From NCBI GenBank assembly GCA_038093975.1, contig JBBPTG010000049.1, positions 62,001 to 126,000 on the forward strand: DNA of 64,000 nt, given 5' to 3'. The DNA is from Chalciporus piperatus. Taxonomy: Eukaryota; Basidiomycota; Agaricomycetes; Boletales; Boletaceae. The stretch's first letter is position 1, and each line of letters opens with the position of its first letter. Positions 25,171-35,429 of the stretch are shown in pieces. The position numbers and the translations under genes were made by a program. The notes beneath the pieces are model-generated. The model searched no databases. It was not told where the DNA came from and worked only from the letters and a program-made list of their open reading frames with translations.

Positions 25171-25860
25171 ACTATTGGAGCTTGAAACTTCCTCACAACT
25201 GAGTTCATCGTGGGTTCATCCCAACCCTTGTTTTACCCAGAGCATCTTGACTGTATGCCGTTTGGCATACACAGATTCAGCCCTTCATCGCTGCTATGTC
25301 CTCATCTGAATATAAGGCTAGTACTGCAACCATTCCAACAGGCTGGACCAGCGAGCGGGACCACCTGCTCATCGATTTCTTCTGGACTGGAAAAGACAGC
25401 ATCTTAGGCATGCTGCAAGATGATTATGGCATACCCAATGTCAGGCCAATCATCACTCGCAAGCGCAATTTCGGTGACATCATGTTCCTCGGAGTCGAGT
25501 CGGCTCCAGACGGGAAGCCGAACGACAAGACGTACTACATTTGGAACGGGATCGAGGACACGGTCTGCAAAGTTGATGATCCAAAGGATCTGAATGGTAT
25601 TTACACTGCGTTAGACGCGAAGAAAGGAGGCTTGGGAGGCTTGAAGCTGCTGAGAGTTTGAGAGATGGCGTGAAGAAAACTGTGAAAATGGACGTAGAAC
25701 TTTGCTTGTATTCTTGTACAATAACGTGAAGAGTCCTCCAACCTGCGGAAGTTTAATACGCCTGACGGAAATGGGAGAGAAGGTCCTCGTGGCCATGGAG
25801 CAATCTTTTACCGCAGAGGTGGGATTCCCTACTCTGACTGGGTCACGGCATGTTGAAGAT
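25171..25860 (+). repeat. Segmental duplication unit around orphan copy 2
   Basis: The part upstream of the ATG (about 25171-25295, with CTTCCTCACAACTGAGTTC) matches the flank of copy 1 (13271-13400, minus). The part after the gene (about 25740-25830, with CCGCAGAGGTGGGATTCCC and ATGGGAGAGAAGG) matches 40500-40600 in inverse orientation. So three places in the window share pieces of one unit. Confidence 0.65.
25296..25661 (+). CDS. Small orphan protein, copy 2 (121 aa)
   Basis: Intact single-exon frame, ATG 25296 to TGA. It is near identical to copy 1 (12914-13270); extra residues include KAST for KAT, RDHLL for QDLL and FLGVES for FLVES. Motifs seen in both: TIPTGW, LIDF.WTGKDSILGMLQ, NVR.IITRKR, DGKPNDKTYY, CKVDDPKDLNGIYTA, GGLKLLRV. 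No secretion signal. It lies between the CHAT gene and a stray CHAT fragment, inside the caspase/CHAT/HET block. No family recognised and no function claimed. Confidence 0.6.
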   Translation: MSSSEYKASTATIPTGWTSERDHLLIDFFWTGKDSILGMLQDDYGIPNVRPIITRKRNFGDIMFLGVESAPDGKPNDKTYYIWNGIEDTVCKVDDPKDLNGIYTALDAKKGGLGGLKLLRV

Positions 25861-26075
25861 CCTGCTAACAAGTTGTAAGGCGCGGTTGTCACGTTCGCCC
25901 ACTGGTGTTCCAGTATTGTTCCAAATGGAGCGCTGGATTGGGGTCGCAGAAGTTACTTTCCACGTAGATGATATACCCCCTGAGGTGGGCTCGCTTTTCT
26001 TTCCGCCTGTCAGACCGTGGCACATGGGGACGAAAATCCGAAGAGTCTGTCCATCTTCAAGCAAGTTGCCACTGT
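25662..26075. other. Rearranged DNA between orphan copy 2 and the CHAT fragment
   Basis: Non-coding by inspection. The first part belongs to the shared duplication unit; the rest shows no recognisable gene. Confidence 0.4.
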
Positions 26076-26289
26076 GGATGCTTCTAGCGACGTCATTGCA
26101 ACAACGTGGTCAATGATGGACCCTGACGCACCCAAAGTGACCAAGGACGTGTACGAGCATCTCTTCCGGAACGGCAAGGTGCCAGACAGCACTGAAGCCG
26201 CAGAAGCATCGCATTATGCAGTCCAGCAACTCCGTGACTCGGGCACATCTTTCTTTTCTTGGGTTCCTTTCATCCATCTCGGTCTATAA
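26076..26289 (+). pseudogene. CHAT-domain C-terminal fragment
   Basis: The frame reads DVIATTWSMMDPDAPK, TKDVYEHLFRNGKVPDST and SFFSWVPFIHLGL, then stops. It matches the last part of the C2-TPR-CHAT gene (20712-24432) almost residue for residue but lies on the opposite strand. The catalytic His and Cys blocks are missing, so it cannot encode an active domain. Its end (HLGL, stop) lacks an insert of about 17 codons seen before the stop of the main copy. It is followed by the same CAGCTCAGCTCTC flank. Confidence 0.75.
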
Positions 26290-26596
26290 AGTTCAGCTCA
26301 GCTCTCCTCGAGGCCCACTGCTCGTGCATATCTTCCTTCCTATGTTACTCTTCACTTCGTGGATATACGAATATGTGTTCCACTGCAGGCATCATTCAAT
26401 GCACACATTTTGTTGCTATAGAAGTATTGTGACTAGTACTATCTTTCCGGAAAACTGGTGGAATATCAAATGTAAGATGATTGTTGCTTAACGTCCGAAG
26501 TCTCCATCGTCTCCATTCTCCAAAGTCCAACTAAGCTCGCCTCAACGACACGCACCCCTCAAATCATTGACCTGACAGCCCCCACGGCTCCGTTCT

Positions 26597-28762
26597 TCAT
26601 GCTCCTTCGCCAGAAATCGTCCCCGACGCCTTACAAGTCAGAACGAATGTCCTGCATTCCCAAATGCCCTTGTGTGTGGGCTTCTGAGACTTGCTGCCCA
26701 TGTGGTGAATCCTCATCTTGTTGATCGAAGACTGCACGACATGATTCATATCGACGTACGCGTTCGTGAGGAATATCTTGAGGAACCCGGAGTCAGTAGT
26801 CCTGTCATCAGGTAGGCAAAGCTGAAAAGGATCTGTGCCAAACCCCCCATAGCCATAAGCAAACAACGACGGAGTTCCATCCTCTTTGCGCCGTCCCAAG
26901 GGTGGGGGCATGGTAGGCGATGGCGGCAAATACCATTTCTTCGTGGATCATATCAGCCAAGTGAGCTTCATTCTGAATGACCCGACAGTACTCACTTGGA
27001 TCGAATAGTCCGAAGGGTCGAAGTAGAAGATATACGGATATAGGTCGACGCCGGTAAAGTTTTCCAAGGTGACACAGTATTCGTCGTCACAGTTAAGGTC
27101 GGTAATCGTAATCGTGGCTTCTTTCACCTCCATCCCTGCGGACGACGAACTGGGGACGTCTACTAGCAAATCATCTCCAGTCGGATAGACCGCATTCCCA
27201 CTCCCCTCGACGCGGTTCAACTGCACCTTGATTTCTCCTGCGAAAGTACCGCCAGCCTTGTCAGGACGATAGAGGTATGAATTGAAAATTGCGATCAAGT
27301 TCAACACGCCGTCCATCTCTTTCGCGTCTGCTTCGACGCTTATACGGGGGCTCGAATATGTCCGTATCAGGAGATCAAGGCGTTCAATTTCCCAGCGCGA
27401 TCCGTTTTGGTGGACGACAACATCGGGTGACTTGTCGGCGGGGACGACGGTGAAATGAGGACTTGAGTGGTGGAGGGGAGAATGGACAGTGAGTTTAGGA
27501 TGGTTCCAGTTTGACACGACTGCGCATGCCGGGGAGGCAGTGGAATTGAAGCTGTGGTCGCGCTCGAGCAAACATTCAAAAGCGCCAACCTCGACCGACT
27601 TCAGAACAATTGACTGTGTTCCGGATTTCACGGTGAACTCTGTCCCCACGACGATGCCATGGATGCTGCCAGCTGATGCCCACAGGTCGCCTTCGCGCTG
27701 GGAGACCTTGAACGTGGTCTCTCCGTTGTGGATCGTGTTGACACTGAATAGCAGCCTATCCTTGTTCGCACCCAGGCACTGGGGGTGCTGCGAGCCTTGT
27801 TCCACGCGTAGCTGCTCGATTAGGTGCGAGTAGGTGGTGTCGTGAAGAAGGCAGCGGCGCAAAACTTTCAGGAGAGCATTGGTAAACAGACCTCCAGACC
27901 GATCCCCCCATGCCGACTCATCCGGGCGGCAGGCAGCAAGGAGAACGTGAGACTCCATGGCCTTATACGATCCGATTGGAACCGCACTCTTCGTGCCACG
28001 GGGTGATGTTTCCAATGAAAAGTCCCAAATCTCTCGATCAAGGTCTGAGGGCGGTAAGTGAGGTGAGGCTGGGGTAGACCTGACACGGAGGGGTGACATT
28101 TCGTCGGAACGCGAGGCACCCCCTGAGTGACAACAGTCGAATAGGGCAATCTGGAAACAGTATTCAGAGAAAGAAACACATGTGCTGGATAGATATACGA
28201 TGTTGTCACCCTTCCTAGAGGCTAGCGTCCGCATCAGTGCATCGATCGTGCGATCGGGAATGGCATGTATCTCTTTTCCATCAGGCCCGAGAGTCTTCTC
28301 GTCGTGTGGACAGATGGCTTCAATCTTGTTACCCTCTGACACCCAACCCGCGGGAGCGTCGTTCCGAGACCCATGGCCTGCGTAGAAGAAAATCATGCCA
28401 TCGCCTTGCATGACATTTGTGTTGTCGATGAAATGCTGCTGGAACTGGGAAAGCATCGCCTCTCGCGTAGCATTTTCATCAGCAAGGAATATGATTTGCG
28501 AGGGGGGCACACCGAGCATGCCAGTCAAAAACTCTTTGAAGCGTTCACCGTCATGTTTGCACCCTAAAAGGTCTTGGTTCTCAGCACTTTTGTACTTGTC
28601 GATCGCAACGATCAGAGCGAATAGGCGAGGTCCCATGTTCGCATTGGAAGTGCCACTGTTTGAATGTTTGTGATTGAAAAGTAATTCGGATATCGTCTGG
28701 AACAGGCTGGACCTCTGCGAAACGTCCATGGGAATATCATGATCTGTAGGGCCGTGCGACAT
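26597..28762 (-). CDS. Metacaspase (caspase-like cysteine protease) with beta-rich C-terminal domain
   Basis: Exons: 28762-28199, 28150-26996, 26938-26597; they join in phase to 686 codons. The p20-like domain begins at LFALIVAIDKY (residue about 48). The catalytic dyad is visible: His130 in FFYAGHGS and Cys195 in FDCCHSGG. The first intron (48 nt, no stop, length divisible by three) lies just before the Cys strand (DNI/IALFDCCHSGG), so an unspliced transcript would stay open but carry 16 extra residues there. The C-terminal half from about 400 is beta-rich with VTLENFTGVDLYPYIFYF and DPSDYSIQ, continuing in exon 3 with FLKIFLTNAYVDM. I recall this C-terminal module from other agaricomycete caspases. 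Metacaspases cut after Arg/Lys and act in stress and cell death. Same strand as the CHAT and HET neighbours. Confidence 0.85.
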
Positions 28763-29405
28763 TGTGAATTGTCAGAGTCGGGTCTCTTTGGTTTCTGAGT
28801 AGAGTGTGTCTGGCAGGCTCAAGCTGCTGCTACCAGCGCTCTACTCGTTCTCGATTCGGCTTGCGGATCTTATCGATGGTTAGACTGATCATCTCTAAAG
28901 AACAATGAGCTTGGTGCAAACTTGATGCGGAAATCAGAGAAGAAGGCTGGAGTCCGTCCTCTTGATAGGATTCGGGAGCGTATTGCCACTTGGCTCGGGG
29001 GTCCAGAGTGGAACGCCATAGGTTGTTGCAGATACCTCGCGTAGTACACATCCTGTGGAGAACCCATTGCTATGTCAGAGGATGTTGTTCGCACATGGGA
29101 ACCTACTGATTTTTATTTATTTATTTTGATTTTTGGAAATAAAATTAGGAGCGCGGAACAAAGTTGGTTCAATGGTTGCATTGTTCTCGGTAGAGTTTGG
29201 GAGACTAGGTGTTGTGTTCTTTTCAAAAAATGGTGAAGGTCGTGTATGCGTGTTCAGTCCATCCTCGAAACTAAGTTGACTACGGTCGACCGCTACGTTT
29301 GCATATATTACAGTAACGCGATCCTAATCATACCTCGAGCTAAGCAAATTCTTGTCTTACAAACAGCGCGAAACGGGATAAATACAGTATCCTCCATGGG
29401 CTACA
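28763..29405. other. Intergenic between HET and metacaspase genes
   Basis: Promoter side of the metacaspase. It includes a TTTATTTATTTATTTTGATTT low-complexity stretch near 29111. No gene seen. Confidence 0.5.
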
Positions 29406-31159
29406 TCATTCGATCATCAGCGTCCGCAATTGCACAATCATCTTCAACTCCAACGGATGCGCCAACTTTGCCACAACCCTCTGCTTCACCTGAATCCGCC
29501 TATAAATCCCACCCGGCTTCGCCATCAACACATGCGCCACAAAAGGTTGCCTCAACGGATGATTCCCATCGTTCACCATCGATTTCCCTTCCGCCAAAGA
29601 CTGATCCCATACCCTGAAAATACACAAGTATTTGCTCTGCAGGCGTCCGAGTCCGAATCCTGTCTCGATGGGCTCGAGGAGGGTGACGGTGATCGGGTGG
29701 AGAGAGTCAGCGATGATGTGGTACTGGAAGAGTTTCCCTCCAGATGCCGTCATCGCCTTCGTCTCTTCGACGTCCATGACGCTGTATTCGAGCCCGTGAC
29801 AGTGGATCTTGGCGCCGGCAAGGTAATTGGCAGGGTGTTGCGCGTTAACACCAACGCGTTCCTGTAGGTTGAAGAAACCGATGCTCAGTCGGTCAATACC
29901 CCGCTGAACCTGCTGCACGAACGGGATTTTGTGGAGTGCCTTGGCGAGCATGATTGTCACCGGAACAGGGTCGACGATAGGTGGCGCGAAGGGGTCGAAA
30001 CATTTCGGATTGGAAGCGAGCAGGGAGTTGTGCCCCGGTTTCCCAGTCCAGTCGAAGAGCGAGGTGTCATCTGATTTCGTCATGACTTCGATCTGAAGGC
30101 GGAAGAAGGCGCTCTCGCCCTCGCCGTACATGACTGGGAAGTGGACGTCGAAGATACCCATGAGACAGTAGGCGATATCTTCAATCTCTGTCGTCTTGCG
30201 ACGCGCCGCCCAGCTCATGCGTTGGCGGATCGTCAACCTTCGAGATGTGGGATCAAAGCTCGTCAGAGCTAAGTCCTCGATGCCGGTGATCTCAGTGATC
30301 ACCTTGCGGAACGTGGGGGAATCCTTGTAGTTGTCTAGGGGAAGATCGTCGGACGTGATCAACAGCGTCCAGTCGCACTGGTAAAACAGAAGCCGATGAG
30401 GGGCGATGAGTTCCTGCAACGTCCACCCTCTCAGGAACCAAATACTCTTCCTCAGCCCCTCGAGCGAATTGTCCGACACATCGGAGAGATAGACGATGGT
30501 CAAACTAGAGTTGCGGTACCACTTAAACATGGAAATGATGGACTTTTGGAGCTCTGACGTGCTGGTCTTGTCGATGCAGCAAGTATCACTCCAAGCCCAT
30601 CGAAATCCACATTCCTTGGCTTGACGGCAAAAGTTCTGCAACTTCGCGGCACCGCGCGTCTCTGGTAGAGAGAACACATCTGAACCACCGACGTCCTGGC
30701 ATAACGGTTCCTGTACCTCCCATCGATGCGAAAACATGGCGTACGCGAAGAACGCCTTCACGGTCTCAATGATGGTCTCAGCGTCCGGCTGGGCAGCAGT
30801 CGGCTCGAAAAAAGTGCCATGCTCCACCCTGAACTGCGCCTCGATAGCGTTCCGATCGTAAAATTTCCCGTCATCGGTGCAGATCAGGCGAAGAGGCATA
30901 TCCGATTTTGCCTGGTCGATGATATCCTGGATCGAGAAAGGCTCTTCCTCCGAACCCGATTCGACAAGCTCGGATTCGTTAATCTGGGGTGTGTCGGGCA
31001 CATATTTCTCCTTCTTCTTCACGATGAATCATGATCAGTTATCGTGGCGATCAAGACATCACCGCGGAGCCTTACCCGGGACTTATCGGACGTGAAGGAC
31101 TCGGGATCAGAGATCGCCCTGACTACCGTTCTTCGCAAGTGCTGTAGTTTCTTCGCCAT
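29406..31159 (-). CDS. HET-domain (heterokaryon incompatibility type) protein
   Basis: Exon 1 is 31159-31076 (MAKKLQHLRRTV ... DKSR) and exon 2 is 31016-29406; they join in phase 0 to 564 codons. Exon 2 alone has no ATG at its start and an in-frame stop just upstream, which is why the upstream exon is proposed. The HET core lies at about residues 115-260: YAMFSHRWEVQEP, AWSDTCCIDKTS, SIISMFKWYRNSSL, VYLSDV, and FLRGWTLQELIAPHRLLFY. The AYCLMGIFDVHFPVMYGEG block that follows is typical of basidiomycete HET proteins, and a C-terminal domain of unknown role fills the rest. HET domains are the death effectors of non-self recognition in fungi; several resemble TIR domains. This gene lacks a recognisable NACHT or repeat region. 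Confidence 0.85.
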
Positions 31160-32075
31160 TGATATCCTCTGCAGGACACGTCACGTCAGGGAATCACTTG
31201 ATAGCTCAACATACACTTGCGAACCTGGGGAGTAGCTGTGAGAGGAAAGACGTTGGTAACGAGAGGGGGCGTAACACCCAACTTTTAAAGCACACGGAAA
31301 TACACACAATCTGTGGGAATCGGTCATTGTACCGGTCAGCGTGCCTGTCAAAAATGGCGTTGTTACAGCAGAGAAGGTTCCGGATCAGACAAGCCGCTCC
31401 CAGAGCAGAGAGATCATCGATAGAGGTTGCCCCTGAGTCACTGTGAATGCAACGGGCCGTTGAGATTGGTAGGCTGTGTCTCGGTCAGACGCTCATGGCT
31501 GTGAGTCTGACAACGACTAGAAAGTTCAAATGAGGCTGATGAGTGCAGGGTTCCATCAATGTTTGGTGATTCAGACACACCTGCTATCACTGCACGTGCA
31601 CGGGCCATATCTTGGCAAATTAACCTGCCATGGGACGATCCGTAAGCAAATGAGATGGAAACGCACCTGCACAAACATCTGTATGCATCGTTGCATCCAT
31701 CACCCTATGGGGAGAAAGTACCACATCGGAATCGATTTCAAAAACAGCTGTAGCCAATGGAATCCGTATGAGGTCGGGTCAACAAGAAGACTTGACAATA
31801 CTGCACATGAGCGGTATGAAGCAAGGTATCAAAAAGGTCACGCGGCAAGGCAAGGCATCAAAAGAGTGACGAAAGTGAGAGGGGTAGGTAAACCTGTACC
31901 AGTTAATGACAGGCCGCGCTAGAACAAAAAAAAAAGAGCAATCGCAATGACGGACAAGTGGCAAGACGTGCATATAAAAAGCGATAATGTACGTACTCAA
32001 AAGTGGGTAAGGACAACGTAGATGGGTACAGGTGCGGTGGTATTTGACGAGGGTAAGAGACAGCATATAGTAGAT
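31160..32075. other. Intergenic between the membrane-protein gene and HET gene
   Basis: Promoter region of the HET gene plus 3' flank of the next gene. Only shadow frames; an A-rich tract at 31924-31935. Confidence 0.5.
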
Positions 32076-33380
32076 CTACGGGCGGGGAACCCGGGTGGGG
32101 GGGTGGGGGAAGGCAGTGACGCTGACTGCATCGCCATCGTCGGTCATACGAGAATAGTGCGACGATTGAACGGAAACAATCCGTTCGCCCTCGTTGGGGA
32201 TGTGTAACGCAGCAATTAACGATGCGATCGCTGGACTCGACGTACTAGGGACGTCCGAATCGGTGCGAGAGGCAGGGTTAGGGAGGGAGTTGGCATCGGC
32301 GAAGGGATTGCTGTTTGTATCAGGGAGCAATACACGTTTGACTGGTAGGTCTCGTGCACCGAAGAAGGGATTGTGACCTCTGACGCTACCCTTGACAGAG
32401 TCTGCATGATCTTCGAAGGGGTTTCGAAGCTCTCTAGCCTCGGTAAACTCGGAACCGAATCCGTCGACGTGCAGTACTTCTGCACTTTCCCAACGATGCA
32501 TGTCAGAGGGAGTGGCAGCGGGAGTCGACTTGGCAGTAACCATGGGGCTATCTGACATGGATCCAGATATCTGTGATTGGAACGACAAGAATGAAGTGTC
32601 TCCACCAGACGTCTCTGCGTCCCAAGATACTGGAGGCCCCGTCCCTTGCGAGTGACCAACGTAGAGTTGGGCGGGTGGAGGCTTAGCGATCTGCCCATCA
32701 ACGCCTCTGACAGTGAGGCTTGATGGAGAAGCCATCTCTGCCGCCAAGCCAGGATGGTACTTGGCAAAGTGTTGCATGGTACCGATTGATTCCCGACTGT
32801 GCCCAACCGACGACTTCTCTCCTGAAGTAGTACTTGGAGTTCGATGAAACATTGCCCCGAGTTTCTCCATCGGTCCGGATGGAGGTCGTTGTTTCATCTG
32901 CTGAGGCTGTCCCTCCCATTGATCTGTATCATCATCTTCCATCCGTTTCCAGGGCTCCAAATGAGAACGTCGCCGTGATGCGTTGGCTGCTGCATTGCGG
33001 GCTTTCGCCCGTTTGTCAGCTTTCTTTTGACGTTTGGAGCAATAGATGGCCAGTAGAATCGCGAGGACAAGAGCCAGAAATGCGGCGACGCATGCACCAA
33101 TGACGGTTCCTAATGGGATTTGATTGCCAGAAGGGCTGTTTGATGGTGTCGCAGTAGGAGAAGGCGTATATGATGGGGCTGCGGCGGTGGGTGAGTTTGC
33201 AAGGGGAGTATCCACGAGTGGTATACCCGACGGTGTGGAGTTGGGGTCGGCGACAGCGAGAGAATTTTGTGCAAGAGATGACGCGGTTGGGGTGGGGTCG
33301 CCCACTACGACGGAGCCATAAAACGGTAGAGCTGGGGTTTGTCGCTTTCGGATCACTTTGTTGTGGTTACGCAGCGACAT
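32076..33380 (-). CDS. Single-pass membrane protein with Ser/Thr/Pro-rich ectodomain
   Basis: One open frame of 434 codons from ATG 33380. Residues 1-85 are rich in Ser, Thr and Pro (PTPTASSL, SYTPSPTATPSNS), which suits O-mannosylation. Residues about 90-113 form one clear hydrophobic helix (GACVAAFLALVLAILLAIY). A stop-transfer stretch CSKRQKKADKRAKARN follows, then a long polar cytoplasmic tail. The layout recalls Wsc/Mid2-type wall sensors or Msb2-like mucins, but there is no WSC Cys domain and no clear signal peptide, so I leave the name open. The tail holds several NPF motifs (RNPFED, HNPFFG, SNPFAD), possible EH-domain endocytic signals. Confidence 0.65.
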   Translation of the reverse strand: MSLRNHNKVIRKRQTPALPFYGSVVVGDPTPTASSLAQNSLAVADPNSTPSGIPLVDTPLANSPTAAAPSYTPSPTATPSNSPSGNQIPLGTVIGACVAAFLALVLAILLAIYCSKRQKKADKRAKARNAAANASRRRSHLEPWKRMEDDDTDQWEGQPQQMKQRPPSGPMEKLGAMFHRTPSTTSGEKSSVGHSRESIGTMQHFAKYHPGLAAEMASPSSLTVRGVDGQIAKPPPAQLYVGHSQGTGPPVSWDAETSGGDTSFLSFQSQISGSMSDSPMVTAKSTPAATPSDMHRWESAEVLHVDGFGSEFTEARELRNPFEDHADSVKGSVRGHNPFFGARDLPVKRVLLPDTNSNPFADANSLPNPASRTDSDVPSTSSPAIASLIAALHIPNEGERIVSVQSSHYSRMTDDGDAVSVTAFPHPPTRVPRP

Positions 33381-33816
33381 GACTCTAGTGAAAGATGTGA
33401 AGGACGAAAGGGTTGGAAGGACTGGACTGGAAAAGAACGACTACAAAACCTCCCCTCACGGAAGGGATAAGAGCCGTAAGGACGAAACCTGAGGCTGGGA
33501 GATGGAAACGCAAACGCAGGCTTGGGTTTTCGCTTCCGTCAGTTCTCGCGTTCGTGCGTGGAAGCGAATACCCACCTGAATTAATTAAGGAATCACTAGG
33601 TCAGAGATAACGACCACAACGCCTGCAAGGCGCTGGCTGTTAACTGCGTCGTGCTGGCCGTGCTGGCGACTTGGAGGAGGAACTTGAAAACCAGAGGAAG
33701 CGCAGTGGAGCCGTTGCGATGGCTGCACAAAATTGTTCACACATCACCCGGTCAGATATTTCAAGGTACGGAGCAACCGGAAACAATCATCAAAATTGAC
33801 ACACGTCAAGCACAAT
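33381..33816. other. Short intergenic space
   Basis: Promoter of the membrane-protein gene and 3' flank of the GST-like gene. Nothing else seen. Confidence 0.5.
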
Positions 33817-34599
33817 TCATTCCGTAGCAGTATCCATACTGACATCGCGGAGCAGGTCTTTATACTCCGGGAACAGCATCGTCGTCATATCCTTCACAAA
33901 CGACTTCAAAACCGCACTCCTCTTGATCAGCCCCGTAAAGTACGGGTTGGCCTGCGTGGAAAAGATATTCGCCAGGAAGGCGTACACGATGAGGTCGATG
34001 CGTGACGGATGCTCGCCACCGTGAAGATATTTGCGACCCGTATACTTGGCTTCGAGTGCCTCGAAGGCTTCTCGTTGCAAGCATTGCACTTCCTCGGGCG
34101 AATGTCTTCCCATCCCAGCGGAATACATCACACCTTTAACCCTCCTCCTGAAAAACCACGACAAGAGGGGTCGCAAAGGCCATGGTATGTCACCAAATGC
34201 CTCCTCCGTCGTAACGGCGTAGTTTTCATCGATGTACCATCGGTCATAGACGACGGCATTGTACAACAGGTCCTCGACGTATGCTTGGAATGCCCTTGAC
34301 TCAGCCTTCTGAGCGGCTGTCAAGTTGGCCAGGTTGTCTGGGTCTTTGATGAGGTCGTGTTCGACCAAATACTGTATAATAAAATGTGAATCAGGTACTA
34401 TCGCTGTTTGCCCTCCATGAGTGATCTCCGCATAAGGGACCTTGCCCTTGGGTGCCTTGAATGGGTACGTGTCACGGAGCTCATACGAGATTCCGCTGTA
34501 CTTCAGGAAAGTCTCCAACTTCTGGCAGAAGCCAGATGGACTCGGATGGTTGATTTTTTTGGGAACACCCAGGAGGACCACGTGGGAGGAACTGGGCAT
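33817..34599 (-). CDS. FAX/metaxin-like glutathione S-transferase-fold protein
   Basis: Single frame of 260 codons with ATG at 34599. The N-terminal half is a thioredoxin-like GST domain (SGFCQKLETFLKYSGISYE, GKVPYAEITHGGQ, VPDSHFIIQYLVEHDL). The DSxxIIxYL string is characteristic of the failed-axon-connections/metaxin branch. The C-terminal half is all-helical (GST_C type) with YLHGGEHPSRIDLIVYAFLANI. A catalytic Ser/Tyr/Cys of classical GSTs is not obvious beyond the FCQK Cys. Members are linked to detoxification or mitochondrial import; the role here is not resolved. Confidence 0.8.
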   Translation of the reverse strand: MPSSSHVVLLGVPKKINHPSPSGFCQKLETFLKYSGISYELRDTYPFKAPKGKVPYAEITHGGQTAIVPDSHFIIQYLVEHDLIKDPDNLANLTAAQKAESRAFQAYVEDLLYNAVVYDRWYIDENYAVTTEEAFGDIPWPLRPLLSWFFRRRVKGVMYSAGMGRHSPEEVQCLQREAFEALEAKYTGRKYLHGGEHPSRIDLIVYAFLANIFSTQANPYFTGLIKRSAVLKSFVKDMTTMLFPEYKDLLRDVSMDTATE

Positions 34600-34930
34600 G
34601 AACTAAAGAAAGACCGTTGCTTATGAACATGAAACAAGGTTGCACAAGGAAGAAGACGTACGGATAAATAGCGCTCGTTCAGCAGATAGCGTTCAGGTGA
34701 GTTTCTGGATCATGCCAGGATTGATGCCTCCCTTCTTAAATGGATTCTGCGGCGACTACGACACCCACGGGCCGCAGTTTAGCTTCCGCAGTCAACTTCA
34801 CTGAGGCTGTTCCGAGTCCATCAAGCCTTGAACGAAGTAGAACGTTCTTACGAACTTTGACTAGGCTGTTTACGTAAATGCATCAAATGATCGATCTTGT
34901 GTGGCTTGACCGTGTACCTTGTCTACCACT

Positions 34931-35197
34931 ATGGGTCCAAGTATCACCGTTCTCTACTTCGCAGCCGCATCTACAGCAACAGGGCAGTACGAAAGAGTCG
35001 TAGAGCTGCCTACTTCGCCCTTCCCACTCGCATCGCTCAGAGCATTGCTCGTCTCTCTCCACCCGAATACCGGCCTGGACAAGGTCCTAGAATCGAGTCA
35101 GTGGAGTGTAAACGCAGAGATGGTCTCCGATCCCGATACGGTGTCGCTGCATGGCGGAGAGGAGGTCGCTGTGATTTGTCCTGTATCGGGGGGCTGA
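34931..35197 (+). CDS. Molybdopterin synthase small subunit (MoaD/MOCS2A-like sulfur carrier)
   Basis: A single-exon gene of 88 codons. ATG 34931 starts MGPSITVLYFAAAS, the first strand of a ubiquitin-like fold. The C-terminus is EEVAVICPVSGG, stop: the terminal Gly-Gly is the thiocarboxylated end that donates sulfur to precursor Z in molybdenum cofactor synthesis. The length fits the family. The large subunit (MoaE/MOCS2B) is not next to it, unlike the bicistronic animal gene. Expressed cytosolic housekeeping protein. Confidence 0.85.
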   Translation: MGPSITVLYFAAASTATGQYERVVELPTSPFPLASLRALLVSLHPNTGLDKVLESSQWSVNAEMVSDPDTVSLHGGEEVAVICPVSGG

Positions 35198-35429
35198 TTT
35201 CATGTGCGTGCTGGGCCTGGCGTCGGGTGAGTTGCTCAGATTGACCGTGATGATAGCAGTCACAGGTCGGTCTGCACCATCCGGAAAAGTCCTTCGGATA
35301 CACCAGAGAGATGCATATTATCATTTCATGCGGGACGTGGAGGATGGATCGTGTATAACATGTAACGACTCTGCGCTTATTCGTTGTATTTTAGAGTGCC
35401 ATGTCACACGGTTCTGACGCTAGACTCCC

